41,980 nucleotides of DNA from an uncultured bacterium (GTDB lineage: Bacteria > Bacteroidota > Bacteroidia > Chitinophagales > Chitinophagaceae). The position numbers and the translations under genes are program-made. Below, piece after piece: positions 28,801 to 36,825 of this stretch. How positions within the stretch are numbered: the stretch's first letter is position 1; every line of letters starts with the position of its first letter. The notes below the pieces were generated by a model. It searched no databases. It was not told where the DNA came from and saw only the letters and a list, made by a program, of their open reading frames with translations. Location: contig CAILKQ010000033.1 in assembly GCA_903834825.1 (NCBI GenBank), positions 1 through 41,980 on the forward strand. Direction: 5' to 3'.

Positions 28801-29061
28801 GAATCCAGGCGTATTTCCTCCGTCACACATGTTGCGGACATAGAGCATGTTGTCTGGATAGCGAAGCTGCAGCTCGGTTTCAAAATGATCAAATTCTATC
28901 ATCCTGGAACCCAGGTTATTACCGATGAGCATGATACGGGAACCCTTGCTGATGCTGAGTTTGGTCGAACCAGGCATCATGAAGGAAAATATCCCAATCA
29001 TGGCTGCAATGAGGCCAATTGCTGCAAAGTTGAATGTTTGCTTGATGCTGTTTTTTTTCAT
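25882..29061 (-). CDS. PVC-type heme-binding CxxCH protein: N-terminal SGNH-like domain, beta-propeller dehydrogenase-like domain, HEAT-like repeats, C-terminal cytochrome c
   Basis: 1059 aa. SGNH-like blocks IMLIGNNLGSRM and IIIAFFGYNES; propeller KIDLFASEVEFTDLANPVQISFDNKGRLWVAVMPTYPHW; GKAIYMRDGYCNTCHQKDGKG heme site. Confidence 0.9.
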   Translation of the reverse strand: MKKNSIKQTFNFAAIGLIAAMIGIFSFMMPGSTKLSISKGSRIMLIGNNLGSRMIEFDHFETELQLRYPDNMLYVRNMCDGGNTPGFRPHSGRKTPWAFPGAEKFQTELAKPAGMEGFVEYPDQWLTKHKADIIIAFFGYNESFQGAAGLANYKAELDAFIKHTLSQQYNGNAAPQLALVSPIAFENLSGKYDLPNGKSENANLSLYTQAMKEVAAKNKVHFVDAFSPSKIWLDDPATELTIDGTQLTNAGYAKFGPFLANEVFGKNSKTNTSNKAAVYAAVMEKNWMWHNDYKIPNGVHVFGRRYNPFGSDNYPAEQKKIREMILIRDTAIWMAANGLKMDMAAADAKTSILPQVQTNYKPRDPNTAMRYLYGQEALDKFTVAPGYKIDLFASEVEFTDLANPVQISFDNKGRLWVAVMPTYPHWKPGDPKPNDKLIILEDTNNDGKADKQTTFADGLQLPLGFELAPEGVYLSQGTNFMLLKDTNGDDKCDSREILLSGFDDHDTHHAHHAYTTDASGSVYMGQGVFLANDIETSYGPVRGTNGGFFRYDTKKKKLDRIAQLSIPNPWGIAFDDWGQVFYAETSGPDVTWMTPGTVKSRYGEATPTPASIIEEKHRVRPTSGLEFVSSRHFPDEVQGDMLINNTIGFLGTKQHKMMDAGAGYSTQHRQDLVRSSDVNYRPVDLEFAPDGSLYIADWHNVLIGHMQHNIRDPLRDHTHGRIYRVTYPSRPLVTPAKVDGATIPELLENLTLPEYRTRYRTRRELREYPATAVVPELKKWISKLDKKSPQYEKLLLEALWVSWGQNKVDQALLRQLLKAKDYRIRAAAVEVARFAGNELPDKAALLMAAAKDDSARVRIESIVAASWLSKDKGLPIILEAGKKPLDSWMAKPYATAEAHINDHGVIRKKQDVADKAPTAAGINPEVLAKGKAIYMRDGYCNTCHQKDGKGLEAAGFPPLSGSKWVTGNEDRLIKLVMKGLYGPIEVNGTQYPGQVPMTQYEGMLNDNEMAAVLTYVRNTFGNKAPAITAEKVKDVRAAIKDKSGFYTPEELLKLHPMEK

Positions 29062-29073
29062 GTTAGAATTGAT

Positions 29074-30288
29074 TTATAAAGCCATGTCAGGATTGTTGGG
29101 GCCAAAATGTTTCAGGATGACGATGGGGTCAGTGGTAGATGTATTGACTATTTTGACACCTTCCATCGCTGCTTTTTCACTGATGAAGAATTCATCGTTG
29201 GTCAGCTGGCCATAGCGGATCAGGGCAGGGGTTTCAATTTCCCAAACACCAAATGTTCCGCGTCCCTGCATGACGATGATACCGTATGCTGCACTGTCTT
29301 TTATGGTTACCGTTTGTCCGGGGAAAACAGTCAGTTCCTTGGCGCCAAAAGCTTCAGATTTGTAGCAGATCCAATTTTCAACATACCCATTGGCTTTCAT
29401 TTCCTCCAGGTTATGCACAGGCTTCGGTGCCATGAAACGGTTGGCCATGGTATTGGGATCAACATTGAGTTCCCAATCCAATACTTCCATCAGGGCATCA
29501 TAATCACCAATGCTTTCTTTGGGCGTGCCATTCCAGAGCAATTCTTCTGGTATGATGGCCTCATTCACAAGCGACTGGTACATGGCAAAAACATCCGATG
29601 CTTTCTGTGGCTCATAGGTGCACATGCTACCTGGGGCATGCAATAATCCAGGAGGAACATCCCATCCAGTGCCAGGTTCCAATTTATAGGCCTGTGAATA
29701 GTTGGTGATCTTGTTATCACCCTTGGTGAAATTGAGCAGACAATCTTTGATTACTTCTTTGGGCGTACCTGGCGCGATGCCAATAAATGTATAGGGGAAA
29801 TCACCTCCATGGTTGTTCAGTTGGGGAGGGAAATAATAAGCCTCGGGTTTTCCTTTTTGACCAATTAATGCAGCTTTTTCATCGTTGTGGTGCACATGAT
29901 GGGGGAGTGGCCCCATGTTGTCAAAAAACTTGGAATACATGGGCCAGCTTTGGTATTCATTCCACAGCCTGTCTCCAATGAGCTCGCCTTTCAATTCATC
30001 CACTGCATCTTTCAGGAGGATCTGTTGGGTAGAGTGTCCATCTTGGTATACAATTGGACTAAGGCCTTCATTTTCACCTGTCAAAGGGCCGTTTTTGGCT
30101 GGAGTGGTAGAAGAAAGCCAGCGTTCATCAATGCCTCCTCTTTCTCCTCCCAGGATATAGTAGTCATCCGGATGTAATTTTATCCTTCTTCCGGGCACAC
30201 AAAAAGACCTGGGTACCCATGTTGGGGCTAATCGCAGAATTCCTTTGCCTTGTTCCAGTGCTTTTTTTGCAATGCTTTGTTGTTCCAT
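29074..30288 (-). CDS. Cupin-fold protein resembling class I mannose-6-phosphate isomerase
   Basis: 404 aa with GPLPHHVHHNDEKA, KPEAYYFPPQ, GWDVPPGLLHAPGS and TVFPGQTVTIKDSAAYGIIVMQGRG. Confidence 0.6.
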   Translation of the reverse strand: MEQQSIAKKALEQGKGILRLAPTWVPRSFCVPGRRIKLHPDDYYILGGERGGIDERWLSSTTPAKNGPLTGENEGLSPIVYQDGHSTQQILLKDAVDELKGELIGDRLWNEYQSWPMYSKFFDNMGPLPHHVHHNDEKAALIGQKGKPEAYYFPPQLNNHGGDFPYTFIGIAPGTPKEVIKDCLLNFTKGDNKITNYSQAYKLEPGTGWDVPPGLLHAPGSMCTYEPQKASDVFAMYQSLVNEAIIPEELLWNGTPKESIGDYDALMEVLDWELNVDPNTMANRFMAPKPVHNLEEMKANGYVENWICYKSEAFGAKELTVFPGQTVTIKDSAAYGIIVMQGRGTFGVWEIETPALIRYGQLTNDEFFISEKAAMEGVKIVNTSTTDPIVILKHFGPNNPDMAL

Positions 30289-30312
30289 ATCGGCTTATGT
30301 TGGGTTAAATAA

Positions 30313-31359
30313 TCAATTAAAAATTGTATTGATGTTTTGATTTCCTTGAATGGCTTTAAATGAAAGATTGTATTGGATGCGTTTACCTGGAGCGATGAAA
30401 ATCAAGGTTTCATTTTCCCTGGCTTTGGATTGGCCAATGGGTGGATGAGAACCAGGCTCAAGGCCTGTAACATACTCACCTTTCCCCCAATGCTGCCAAT
30501 TGGTCATCCATGGTAATTCTTGTTTGTTGAATTGGATGGCCACAGCCAATTCAAGTGTCGGATTATGGATGCCACAAATGCATTGTCCTTCCCCTGTGGC
30601 TTCAATGTCAACAATGGCCACTTCCTCGCCATTGCCACTGTGGTTGATCAGGGTATCCGGACAGGTTTTGAAGGCTTCTCCTTTGGGGAAATCATTTCCA
30701 TCACGGGCAAGCATTTTGCCCTTCCATTTCAGTTGGCTGCCCTTGTCAGCAAGGGGCCATCCGAAATTGCAATGGTAGAGAATCATGTGAGGCGCTGGCG
30801 TATTTCCCCTGTTGGAAACCTCGTCATGAATATTGAATCCGGCGACTCCAAGTGTGGCAGAAATGGTTCTTCTGAGTTCAAGCGCCGGTCCGAAAATTTT
30901 AGATTCCCTGATGATGCCAGTGATGCTCATGTTCATGTTTCCATTTTCGGGATCTGGCTGTATGATAGAGACAATTTCTGCTGGGATATTGCTGATGTTG
31001 CCATGTACTCCTCTTTCACCAAATGCATCTTTTTCTGGCCCGCCTACATGGGATAAGCCGCAGGTGTTCACCAGGCCGCCCCCGAAGGTCCTGAGCCAGT
31101 CCAAGCCCTTGTCTGACAACGGTTGTGGTGGTGTGAAACCAGCGTGGTTCAGCCAGGCCAGGTTGTGTTGATTATAGGCAGCATCGGCGATGTCCATTGC
31201 CCTGTCCAACAATACTTTGAAGCGAAGACCGGCTCCTGTATTGATCCAGGCAATGCGCATACCCCTGCTGATGCCATTGTCAAGCACAGCGGTTTCTATC
31301 CCTCCAACCTGTGCAACATTGCCGACTTTATCGCTCCATATTTCTTGTTGCCCCAACAT
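30313..31359 (-). CDS. DUF4432 / aldose-1-epimerase-like family protein
   Basis: VLLDRAMDIADAAYN, GGGLVNTCGLSHVGGPEKD, MILYHCNFGWPLADKGSQL, WQHWGKGEYVTGLEPGSHPP. Confidence 0.85.
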   Translation of the reverse strand: MLGQQEIWSDKVGNVAQVGGIETAVLDNGISRGMRIAWINTGAGLRFKVLLDRAMDIADAAYNQHNLAWLNHAGFTPPQPLSDKGLDWLRTFGGGLVNTCGLSHVGGPEKDAFGERGVHGNISNIPAEIVSIIQPDPENGNMNMSITGIIRESKIFGPALELRRTISATLGVAGFNIHDEVSNRGNTPAPHMILYHCNFGWPLADKGSQLKWKGKMLARDGNDFPKGEAFKTCPDTLINHSGNGEEVAIVDIEATGEGQCICGIHNPTLELAVAIQFNKQELPWMTNWQHWGKGEYVTGLEPGSHPPIGQSKARENETLIFIAPGKRIQYNLSFKAIQGNQNINTIFN

Positions 31360-31365
31360 CCGTTT

Positions 31366-34056
31366 CTATTTTGAAGATGCGTAAACGGGATGAGCAGGGT
31401 TTCCTCCAGATTTAAGGAATGTTATCAAATCCTTGAGTTCATCAGGGTTTAAGCCGTTGATCATTCCGGGTAACATGGGAGAAATATCCGAAACCCTGGT
31501 CCTTACTACATCTTTTTTCAGAATGGCCTTGATGGTCTGTGTATCGAATGGATTTTGTGAGATATAGTATTTAAGATTGTCCTGACGAATCAATCTTCCC
31601 AATACTGAACCCCCGGTTCTAAGGAAAAATACGGTTGAGCCATACTGATCTGAAATCGTTTTACTGGGTGAAATAATGGCTTCAAGCATGTCTTTGGTGG
31701 AGAAGCGATTTCCCAACTGGGTGAGATCAGGTCCTGCTATGCCACCTTCACCGCTTATCTGGTGACAGGTGCGACAGAGGGAAGCAGCGAACATGGCTTT
31801 GCCTTGTTCAAAACTTCTGTTGCCGGTTGCACTGTCTACAATGGCCAATGCATTTTCAATTTTCCAGCTACGGCCCGGACCTTTTGGCCTTATGGAGCCG
31901 AGGTCCAATCCTTTTCTGGCAAGGTTTACGATAGAATCACCTGAAATCTTATTGTACAATGCAAAGCTTTCTTTGGGAAGATTTTCCAATGCGTTTTTAC
32001 GCGCCTTATCAATAAATCCAACATAACAAACACCTCCTTTGTAACCAAAGGCAGTATAGTACCATTGAAAATAGTTGTTCCTCAACTCAGTAGTCCATCC
32101 GTTCTTGGCTTGGCTCAAAACATTCGCATACCAGGTCTGTGTAAGCGGAGGCATTTTAGACAACATGCCTGCAATGTCCATTCCATATTGTGGGTTGCGA
32201 AGGATCAGGTCTGATGATGCAGAAATTGTTTTCTGTGCACCCATGTCATCTTTCGCAGCGGTCAATAGGGCCATTGTTTTTTCAACAGCCTGCGGTGCAT
32301 CAACATATACCAACAGCTTGCTGAGTTCCTTGTTCAGGTCATTGGTGGCAGCCGGGAAGATAGGATTCAACAACTTGGCCACTGCCTCTTTTTCAGCAGC
32401 ATCTGGGATTCCCATCCGCGTAAATACAAGCTCAATGGCACGCATCAAATCCAGTTGCTGGGATGCCGTGAGCAAGGATATGTTTACACTGGTAAGTGCT
32501 GTCAACAGTGGTTTCTTGGCTTTCGCATCGCCACGCCTTGCCAGACCAATCGATGCGTTGGTGAGAATCACCGGATCTTTTTCATTGATTGTTTTGTCAG
32601 CCCATTCGCTGAGCGGTTGCGCTTCAATGGCTATGCGCGCAGCATAGCGAATGAAACGATCCTTGTCCTTCAAATATGGCCAGGCCTCATTCAGGGCACC
32701 TGCTGTGGGTTTACCATGGTATCCCTCCAACTTTTTTCTGGTTTTTTGTGCTTCATTCAATTCAACTTTCGCCGCTGCCGCATTCTTTGTCTCAGATCCT
32801 GCATAATAAACACGGTACATATCAGATTCAAGCCTTCTGCCTCCGGTAAGGAAATACATTGCACCATCTGGTCCTACAACTCCATCAGTCAATGGAAGCG
32901 GGGATCCAGAGATAAATTCTTCACCTGTTGCTGTGTATGATGCACCGTTTGATTTAGGATAGATTGCATAGATGATACCGAAACTCCAGTCGAAGGCGAA
33001 CAAGGCATTGCGGTATTTTTCAGGAAACTTTGCATTGGCTCCTGAAACAAAATTGGTGGGTGATCCCTGTCCAACATTGACGGCGGCAGGAAGGTTGTCG
33101 GGATAATTGGCATTCCATTTGTTTGTACCAGGCCTCCAGCCATATTCACCTCCGCTGGTTACATGGAGAATCCTGGTAGGGCGGTACCATGGTGTTCCAA
33201 AATCCCACTCCATGTCGGAGTCATAGGTAAACATTTCTCCTGCATTGTTGAAGGCAAGGTCAAAAGGATTGCGGAAGCCTGAAGCATACATGTTCCATTT
33301 GCTACCGGTTGAATCAACCTGTGCCACCCATCCACCATGGGATTCGACGGTATTGTCATGACCATTGGGGTCCTTGATCAAAGGAAACAGGTTATCAAAT
33401 TTTCCGTCCGGAATATTTTGATAGGAGTCCAGTTTTGGAATTTTCGTAAAGTTGCCGGAAACAACAAACAATGATTGTTTGTCTGGTGCTAATACTATGC
33501 TGTGTGGCCCGTGTTCTCCTTCACCGTCCAGCAATTTGAGCAAGGTTATTTTGTCAAACTGGTCGTCACCGTCGGTATCCTGGAGTCGATAGAGCCCACT
33601 GGTTTTTTTAAATTTGGGATTGCCTCGATGGTTGATCATCACATATAAACTGTTGAAAGCATAGAGGAGACCATGCGCATAACCCATGGAAACTTTTCCA
33701 GTTGTTGTGTCAGTCATGAATGCAGGATCTTTCAAGACTTCCAGTTTTTCAATGGTTGTTTTGTTGATGGTATCTCCTATGGCAGGTACCATCAAGCGAT
33801 AAAGGTATCCATACTGGTCAGATGCAATGATTCTGCCCTTGTTGTCAAAGGTCATAGAAACCCAGGAGCCATCACCATGATCGGAAGGGCCATAAAGTCT
33901 TTCTGCTTTGAATCCCTGGGGCAGTTTCAGGTTCGCAACTTTGGGGTCATCAGCGCTGAAAAACGCGTCTTCTTCTCGTATTGAAAAAGATATGACCAGG
34001 GCAAGGGGCAGCACAATGAACAATAGCCTTAACATTAGCACTACATTTTTTTTCAT
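31366..34056 (-). CDS. Secreted PQQ/glucose-dehydrogenase-like beta-propeller protein with C-terminal cytochrome c
   Basis: LPQGFKAERLYGPSDHGDGSWVSMTFDNKGRIIASDQYGYLYRL, WNMYASGFRNPFDLAFN, C-terminal GKAMFAASLCRTCHQISGEGGIAGPDLTQLG. Confidence 0.9.
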   Translation of the reverse strand: MKKNVVLMLRLLFIVLPLALVISFSIREEDAFFSADDPKVANLKLPQGFKAERLYGPSDHGDGSWVSMTFDNKGRIIASDQYGYLYRLMVPAIGDTINKTTIEKLEVLKDPAFMTDTTTGKVSMGYAHGLLYAFNSLYVMINHRGNPKFKKTSGLYRLQDTDGDDQFDKITLLKLLDGEGEHGPHSIVLAPDKQSLFVVSGNFTKIPKLDSYQNIPDGKFDNLFPLIKDPNGHDNTVESHGGWVAQVDSTGSKWNMYASGFRNPFDLAFNNAGEMFTYDSDMEWDFGTPWYRPTRILHVTSGGEYGWRPGTNKWNANYPDNLPAAVNVGQGSPTNFVSGANAKFPEKYRNALFAFDWSFGIIYAIYPKSNGASYTATGEEFISGSPLPLTDGVVGPDGAMYFLTGGRRLESDMYRVYYAGSETKNAAAAKVELNEAQKTRKKLEGYHGKPTAGALNEAWPYLKDKDRFIRYAARIAIEAQPLSEWADKTINEKDPVILTNASIGLARRGDAKAKKPLLTALTSVNISLLTASQQLDLMRAIELVFTRMGIPDAAEKEAVAKLLNPIFPAATNDLNKELSKLLVYVDAPQAVEKTMALLTAAKDDMGAQKTISASSDLILRNPQYGMDIAGMLSKMPPLTQTWYANVLSQAKNGWTTELRNNYFQWYYTAFGYKGGVCYVGFIDKARKNALENLPKESFALYNKISGDSIVNLARKGLDLGSIRPKGPGRSWKIENALAIVDSATGNRSFEQGKAMFAASLCRTCHQISGEGGIAGPDLTQLGNRFSTKDMLEAIISPSKTISDQYGSTVFFLRTGGSVLGRLIRQDNLKYYISQNPFDTQTIKAILKKDVVRTRVSDISPMLPGMINGLNPDELKDLITFLKSGGNPAHPVYASSK

Positions 34057-34252
34057 GATGGCAATTTTAATAAAGCAAATTCAGTATCCTTGTTTGAACC
34101 AATCATTGGTAAGTTTACTTAAATTGCCTAAGATTTTAATGTACCGTAAAATAGGCCTTACCCCTCAATAAAAAAAATATATCGGGCAAAGTTTATGCAC
34201 GGTCTCTTGTTGGTAAACCCTAAAAGCCATACAAGTACTTAAGTCAGCTATT

Positions 34253-36808
34253 ATGATCAATTCACCTAAGCATTCCATGTACAATAAACGGCTCTTCTGG
34301 GTAGGCTTGTCTTTGTCATCTATTTGCATTTTTGCAGTGTTCAATACCATACAGATTGCAGGATCAGGGTTAGATCTAACCGGGTCCCTGGCATGGAGGT
34401 TGCTTGGTCGTCTGCATCCGATTGCTGTTCATTTACCCATTGGAGTAATTCTTTTTGCCGCGTTTCTGGAAATATTGATCATTTTCAAAAAGCATGCCGC
34501 ATACCGGCAGGCCATTCAATTGAGTTTGTTGATTGGCCTTGTTGCAGGGGTATTTTCAGCAATTTCTGGTTTGATGTTGTCTGCAGAAGGTGACCATGCC
34601 AGTTTGTTGTTGCTCAGGCACCAATGGGTGGCCATGGGTGTTTTATGTTTGAGTGGTTTGGCCTGGTTTAAACATGCAGAACTATTGGGAAACCCAACAA
34701 AACGGAGCCTTGCAGGATTCCGTATCCTCCTATTTGGCAATGTTTTGCTGCTGTTGCTGGCCACCTATTTTGGAGCATCCCTGACCCATGGAACAAATTA
34801 TTGGTCAAGCGAAGTTTCAAAAAAAACAACCAAAACCTTGTTGACGAAAAAAACCACTTCTCTGGCTCAAGAACCGGAACCTGAGCTTGAACCAGATCCA
34901 GTATTCGTTCTTGAAAATGAACAGTTATTTACCAACATTGAAACACCCTCCATGGAGGACCAGGCAGACCTGCAGCTACAGGTAAGGACCATCCTTGCAC
35001 ACAACTGCTATGACTGCCATGGACCGAAAAAGGTAAAGGGAGATCTCCGCTTGGATCATATAGACCTGATCATGAAAGGAGGCGAGAGTGGTCCTGTTGT
35101 TGTTCCTGGCAATGCCAATGCCAGTGAGATGTACAAGCGGATCAGCTTGCCTGAGGGCCATGAAGACATCATGCCTTCAAAAGGCAAGAAACTCACTGAA
35201 CAGGAAATCAGGGTTATTGCCCTGTGGATCAATACAGGTGCCAACTGGCCAGACAGTCAGCAGGTAAAAAAAGCATTCAGGAATGCAGCCCTTGCGCCAA
35301 GAAATCCTGTATTGCCTCTTGATGCTGCAGCATATGGCAATCCCATTGATAAATGGACGAACAGTTACCTCAAGGCAAAGAAATTATCCTGGCCCAGCCA
35401 GACCGATGACCGTACTTTTATCCGAAGGGTTTATCTGGATTTGATTGGATTACTGCCAACACCCAAAGAGATGGAAAACTTTTTGTCGGATAAAAAAACT
35501 GACAAAAGGGAGCAATTGGTAAGACAGCTGCTTGACCGGGAGGATGACTATGCTGCCCATTGGTTGAGTTTCTGGAATGATGCCTTGCGCAATGATTATA
35601 CAGGTACCGGATACATCACGGGGGGAAGGTTTAACATCACCAATTGGCTGTATGCTGCTATCAAAACAAATAAACCCTTTCCTCAGTTTGTAAAAGAATT
35701 GGTCAACCCCGAAAAGGAGTCCAAAGGCTTTATTGAAGGCATCAAGTGGAGGGGAGAAATCAATGCCAGTCAGCGCACCGAGATGCAGGCAGCGCAGAAT
35801 GTTGCACAGGTATTTTTAGGGTTGAACCTTAAATGTGCATCCTGCCATAACAGCTTCATCAGCGATTGGAAGCTGACCGATGCCTATGGATTTGCCAATA
35901 TTTTTGCAGACAGTTCACTGGAGATCAACCGTTGCGACAAGCCCACTGGAAAATTTACCCGCCCGCAGATGTTGTGGAAAGATTTGGGCAAGATCGACAG
36001 CATGGAATCAAGGAAAGTGAAAATGGCGCAGTTGGCCGAAATCATGGTCAAGCCTGAAAATGGAAGGTTGTACCGCACCATCGTCAACCGCATTTGGAAG
36101 CAAATGTTGGGCAGGGGTTTGGTTGAGCCTGCAGACCAGATGGACAACCAGCCTTGGAGCCAAGACTTGTTGGATTGGATGGCATTTGATTTTCAAAAAA
36201 AAGGTGGCGATATCAAATCCTTGATCTATTCAATTGCCACCTCAAAAACATACCAGACGAAATCCGTTGGCCTGAAAGACCCTAATGATATTGTATTACA
36301 AAATTATTCGTTCAGGGGCTCTCTTAGAAAACGCATTACTGCAGAGCAATTTTCTGATATTGTTGGCGCCATCATTGATCCAATTTTTCCTGATTCTATC
36401 ATGAAATTCAAGCCAAAATATTCACCATCCTTTGTTCCTCCTGGTGGTTATTTTGCCCGGGCTGCCTTTGTAGCCAACAATTCATTCCTGATTGCCCTTG
36501 GAAGACCCAACAGGGAAAATGTTACCACCGGACGAGAGTCTCAGGCCAACCTGCTTCAGGCCCTGGAACTGACCAATGGGGAACGGTTCAATGCCATGTT
36601 AAAACGTGGAGCAATCAAGTGGCAAAGCCGCTACCCTGATGGCGATTCAATGCTCTCTGCTTTTTATTCGCTCTCATTAGGGCGCAAGCCCAACAGCAGG
36701 GAAAAGGCTGTGGCCATGAAAATCTTGGGCAATGCACCTTCTCCAGAGGACATCCAGGATTTTTTCTGGGCAGCTTTGTTGTTGCCAGAAATTCAGATCA
36801 TCGATTAA
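34253..36808 (+). CDS. Membrane-anchored DUF2231-like / planctomycete-type cytochrome C / DUF1549 / DUF1553 protein
   Basis: N-terminal TM region RLHPIAVHLPIGVILFAAFLEI; CYDCHGPKKVKGDLRLD; RTFIRRVYLDLIGLLPTPKE (DUF1549); CASCHNSF; YRTIVNRIWKQMLGRGLVEPADQMD (DUF1553). Confidence 0.92.
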   Translation: MINSPKHSMYNKRLFWVGLSLSSICIFAVFNTIQIAGSGLDLTGSLAWRLLGRLHPIAVHLPIGVILFAAFLEILIIFKKHAAYRQAIQLSLLIGLVAGVFSAISGLMLSAEGDHASLLLLRHQWVAMGVLCLSGLAWFKHAELLGNPTKRSLAGFRILLFGNVLLLLLATYFGASLTHGTNYWSSEVSKKTTKTLLTKKTTSLAQEPEPELEPDPVFVLENEQLFTNIETPSMEDQADLQLQVRTILAHNCYDCHGPKKVKGDLRLDHIDLIMKGGESGPVVVPGNANASEMYKRISLPEGHEDIMPSKGKKLTEQEIRVIALWINTGANWPDSQQVKKAFRNAALAPRNPVLPLDAAAYGNPIDKWTNSYLKAKKLSWPSQTDDRTFIRRVYLDLIGLLPTPKEMENFLSDKKTDKREQLVRQLLDREDDYAAHWLSFWNDALRNDYTGTGYITGGRFNITNWLYAAIKTNKPFPQFVKELVNPEKESKGFIEGIKWRGEINASQRTEMQAAQNVAQVFLGLNLKCASCHNSFISDWKLTDAYGFANIFADSSLEINRCDKPTGKFTRPQMLWKDLGKIDSMESRKVKMAQLAEIMVKPENGRLYRTIVNRIWKQMLGRGLVEPADQMDNQPWSQDLLDWMAFDFQKKGGDIKSLIYSIATSKTYQTKSVGLKDPNDIVLQNYSFRGSLRKRITAEQFSDIVGAIIDPIFPDSIMKFKPKYSPSFVPPGGYFARAAFVANNSFLIALGRPNRENVTTGRESQANLLQALELTNGERFNAMLKRGAIKWQSRYPDGDSMLSAFYSLSLGRKPNSREKAVAMKILGNAPSPEDIQDFFWAALLLPEIQIID

Positions 36809-36825
36809 TCTTAACTTCACTTTCC

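Noticed and set aside
34225-34250. ACTTAAGT palindrome in the divergent 34056/34253 promoter region
   Set aside because: Too short (8 bp) to distinguish from chance without comparative data.
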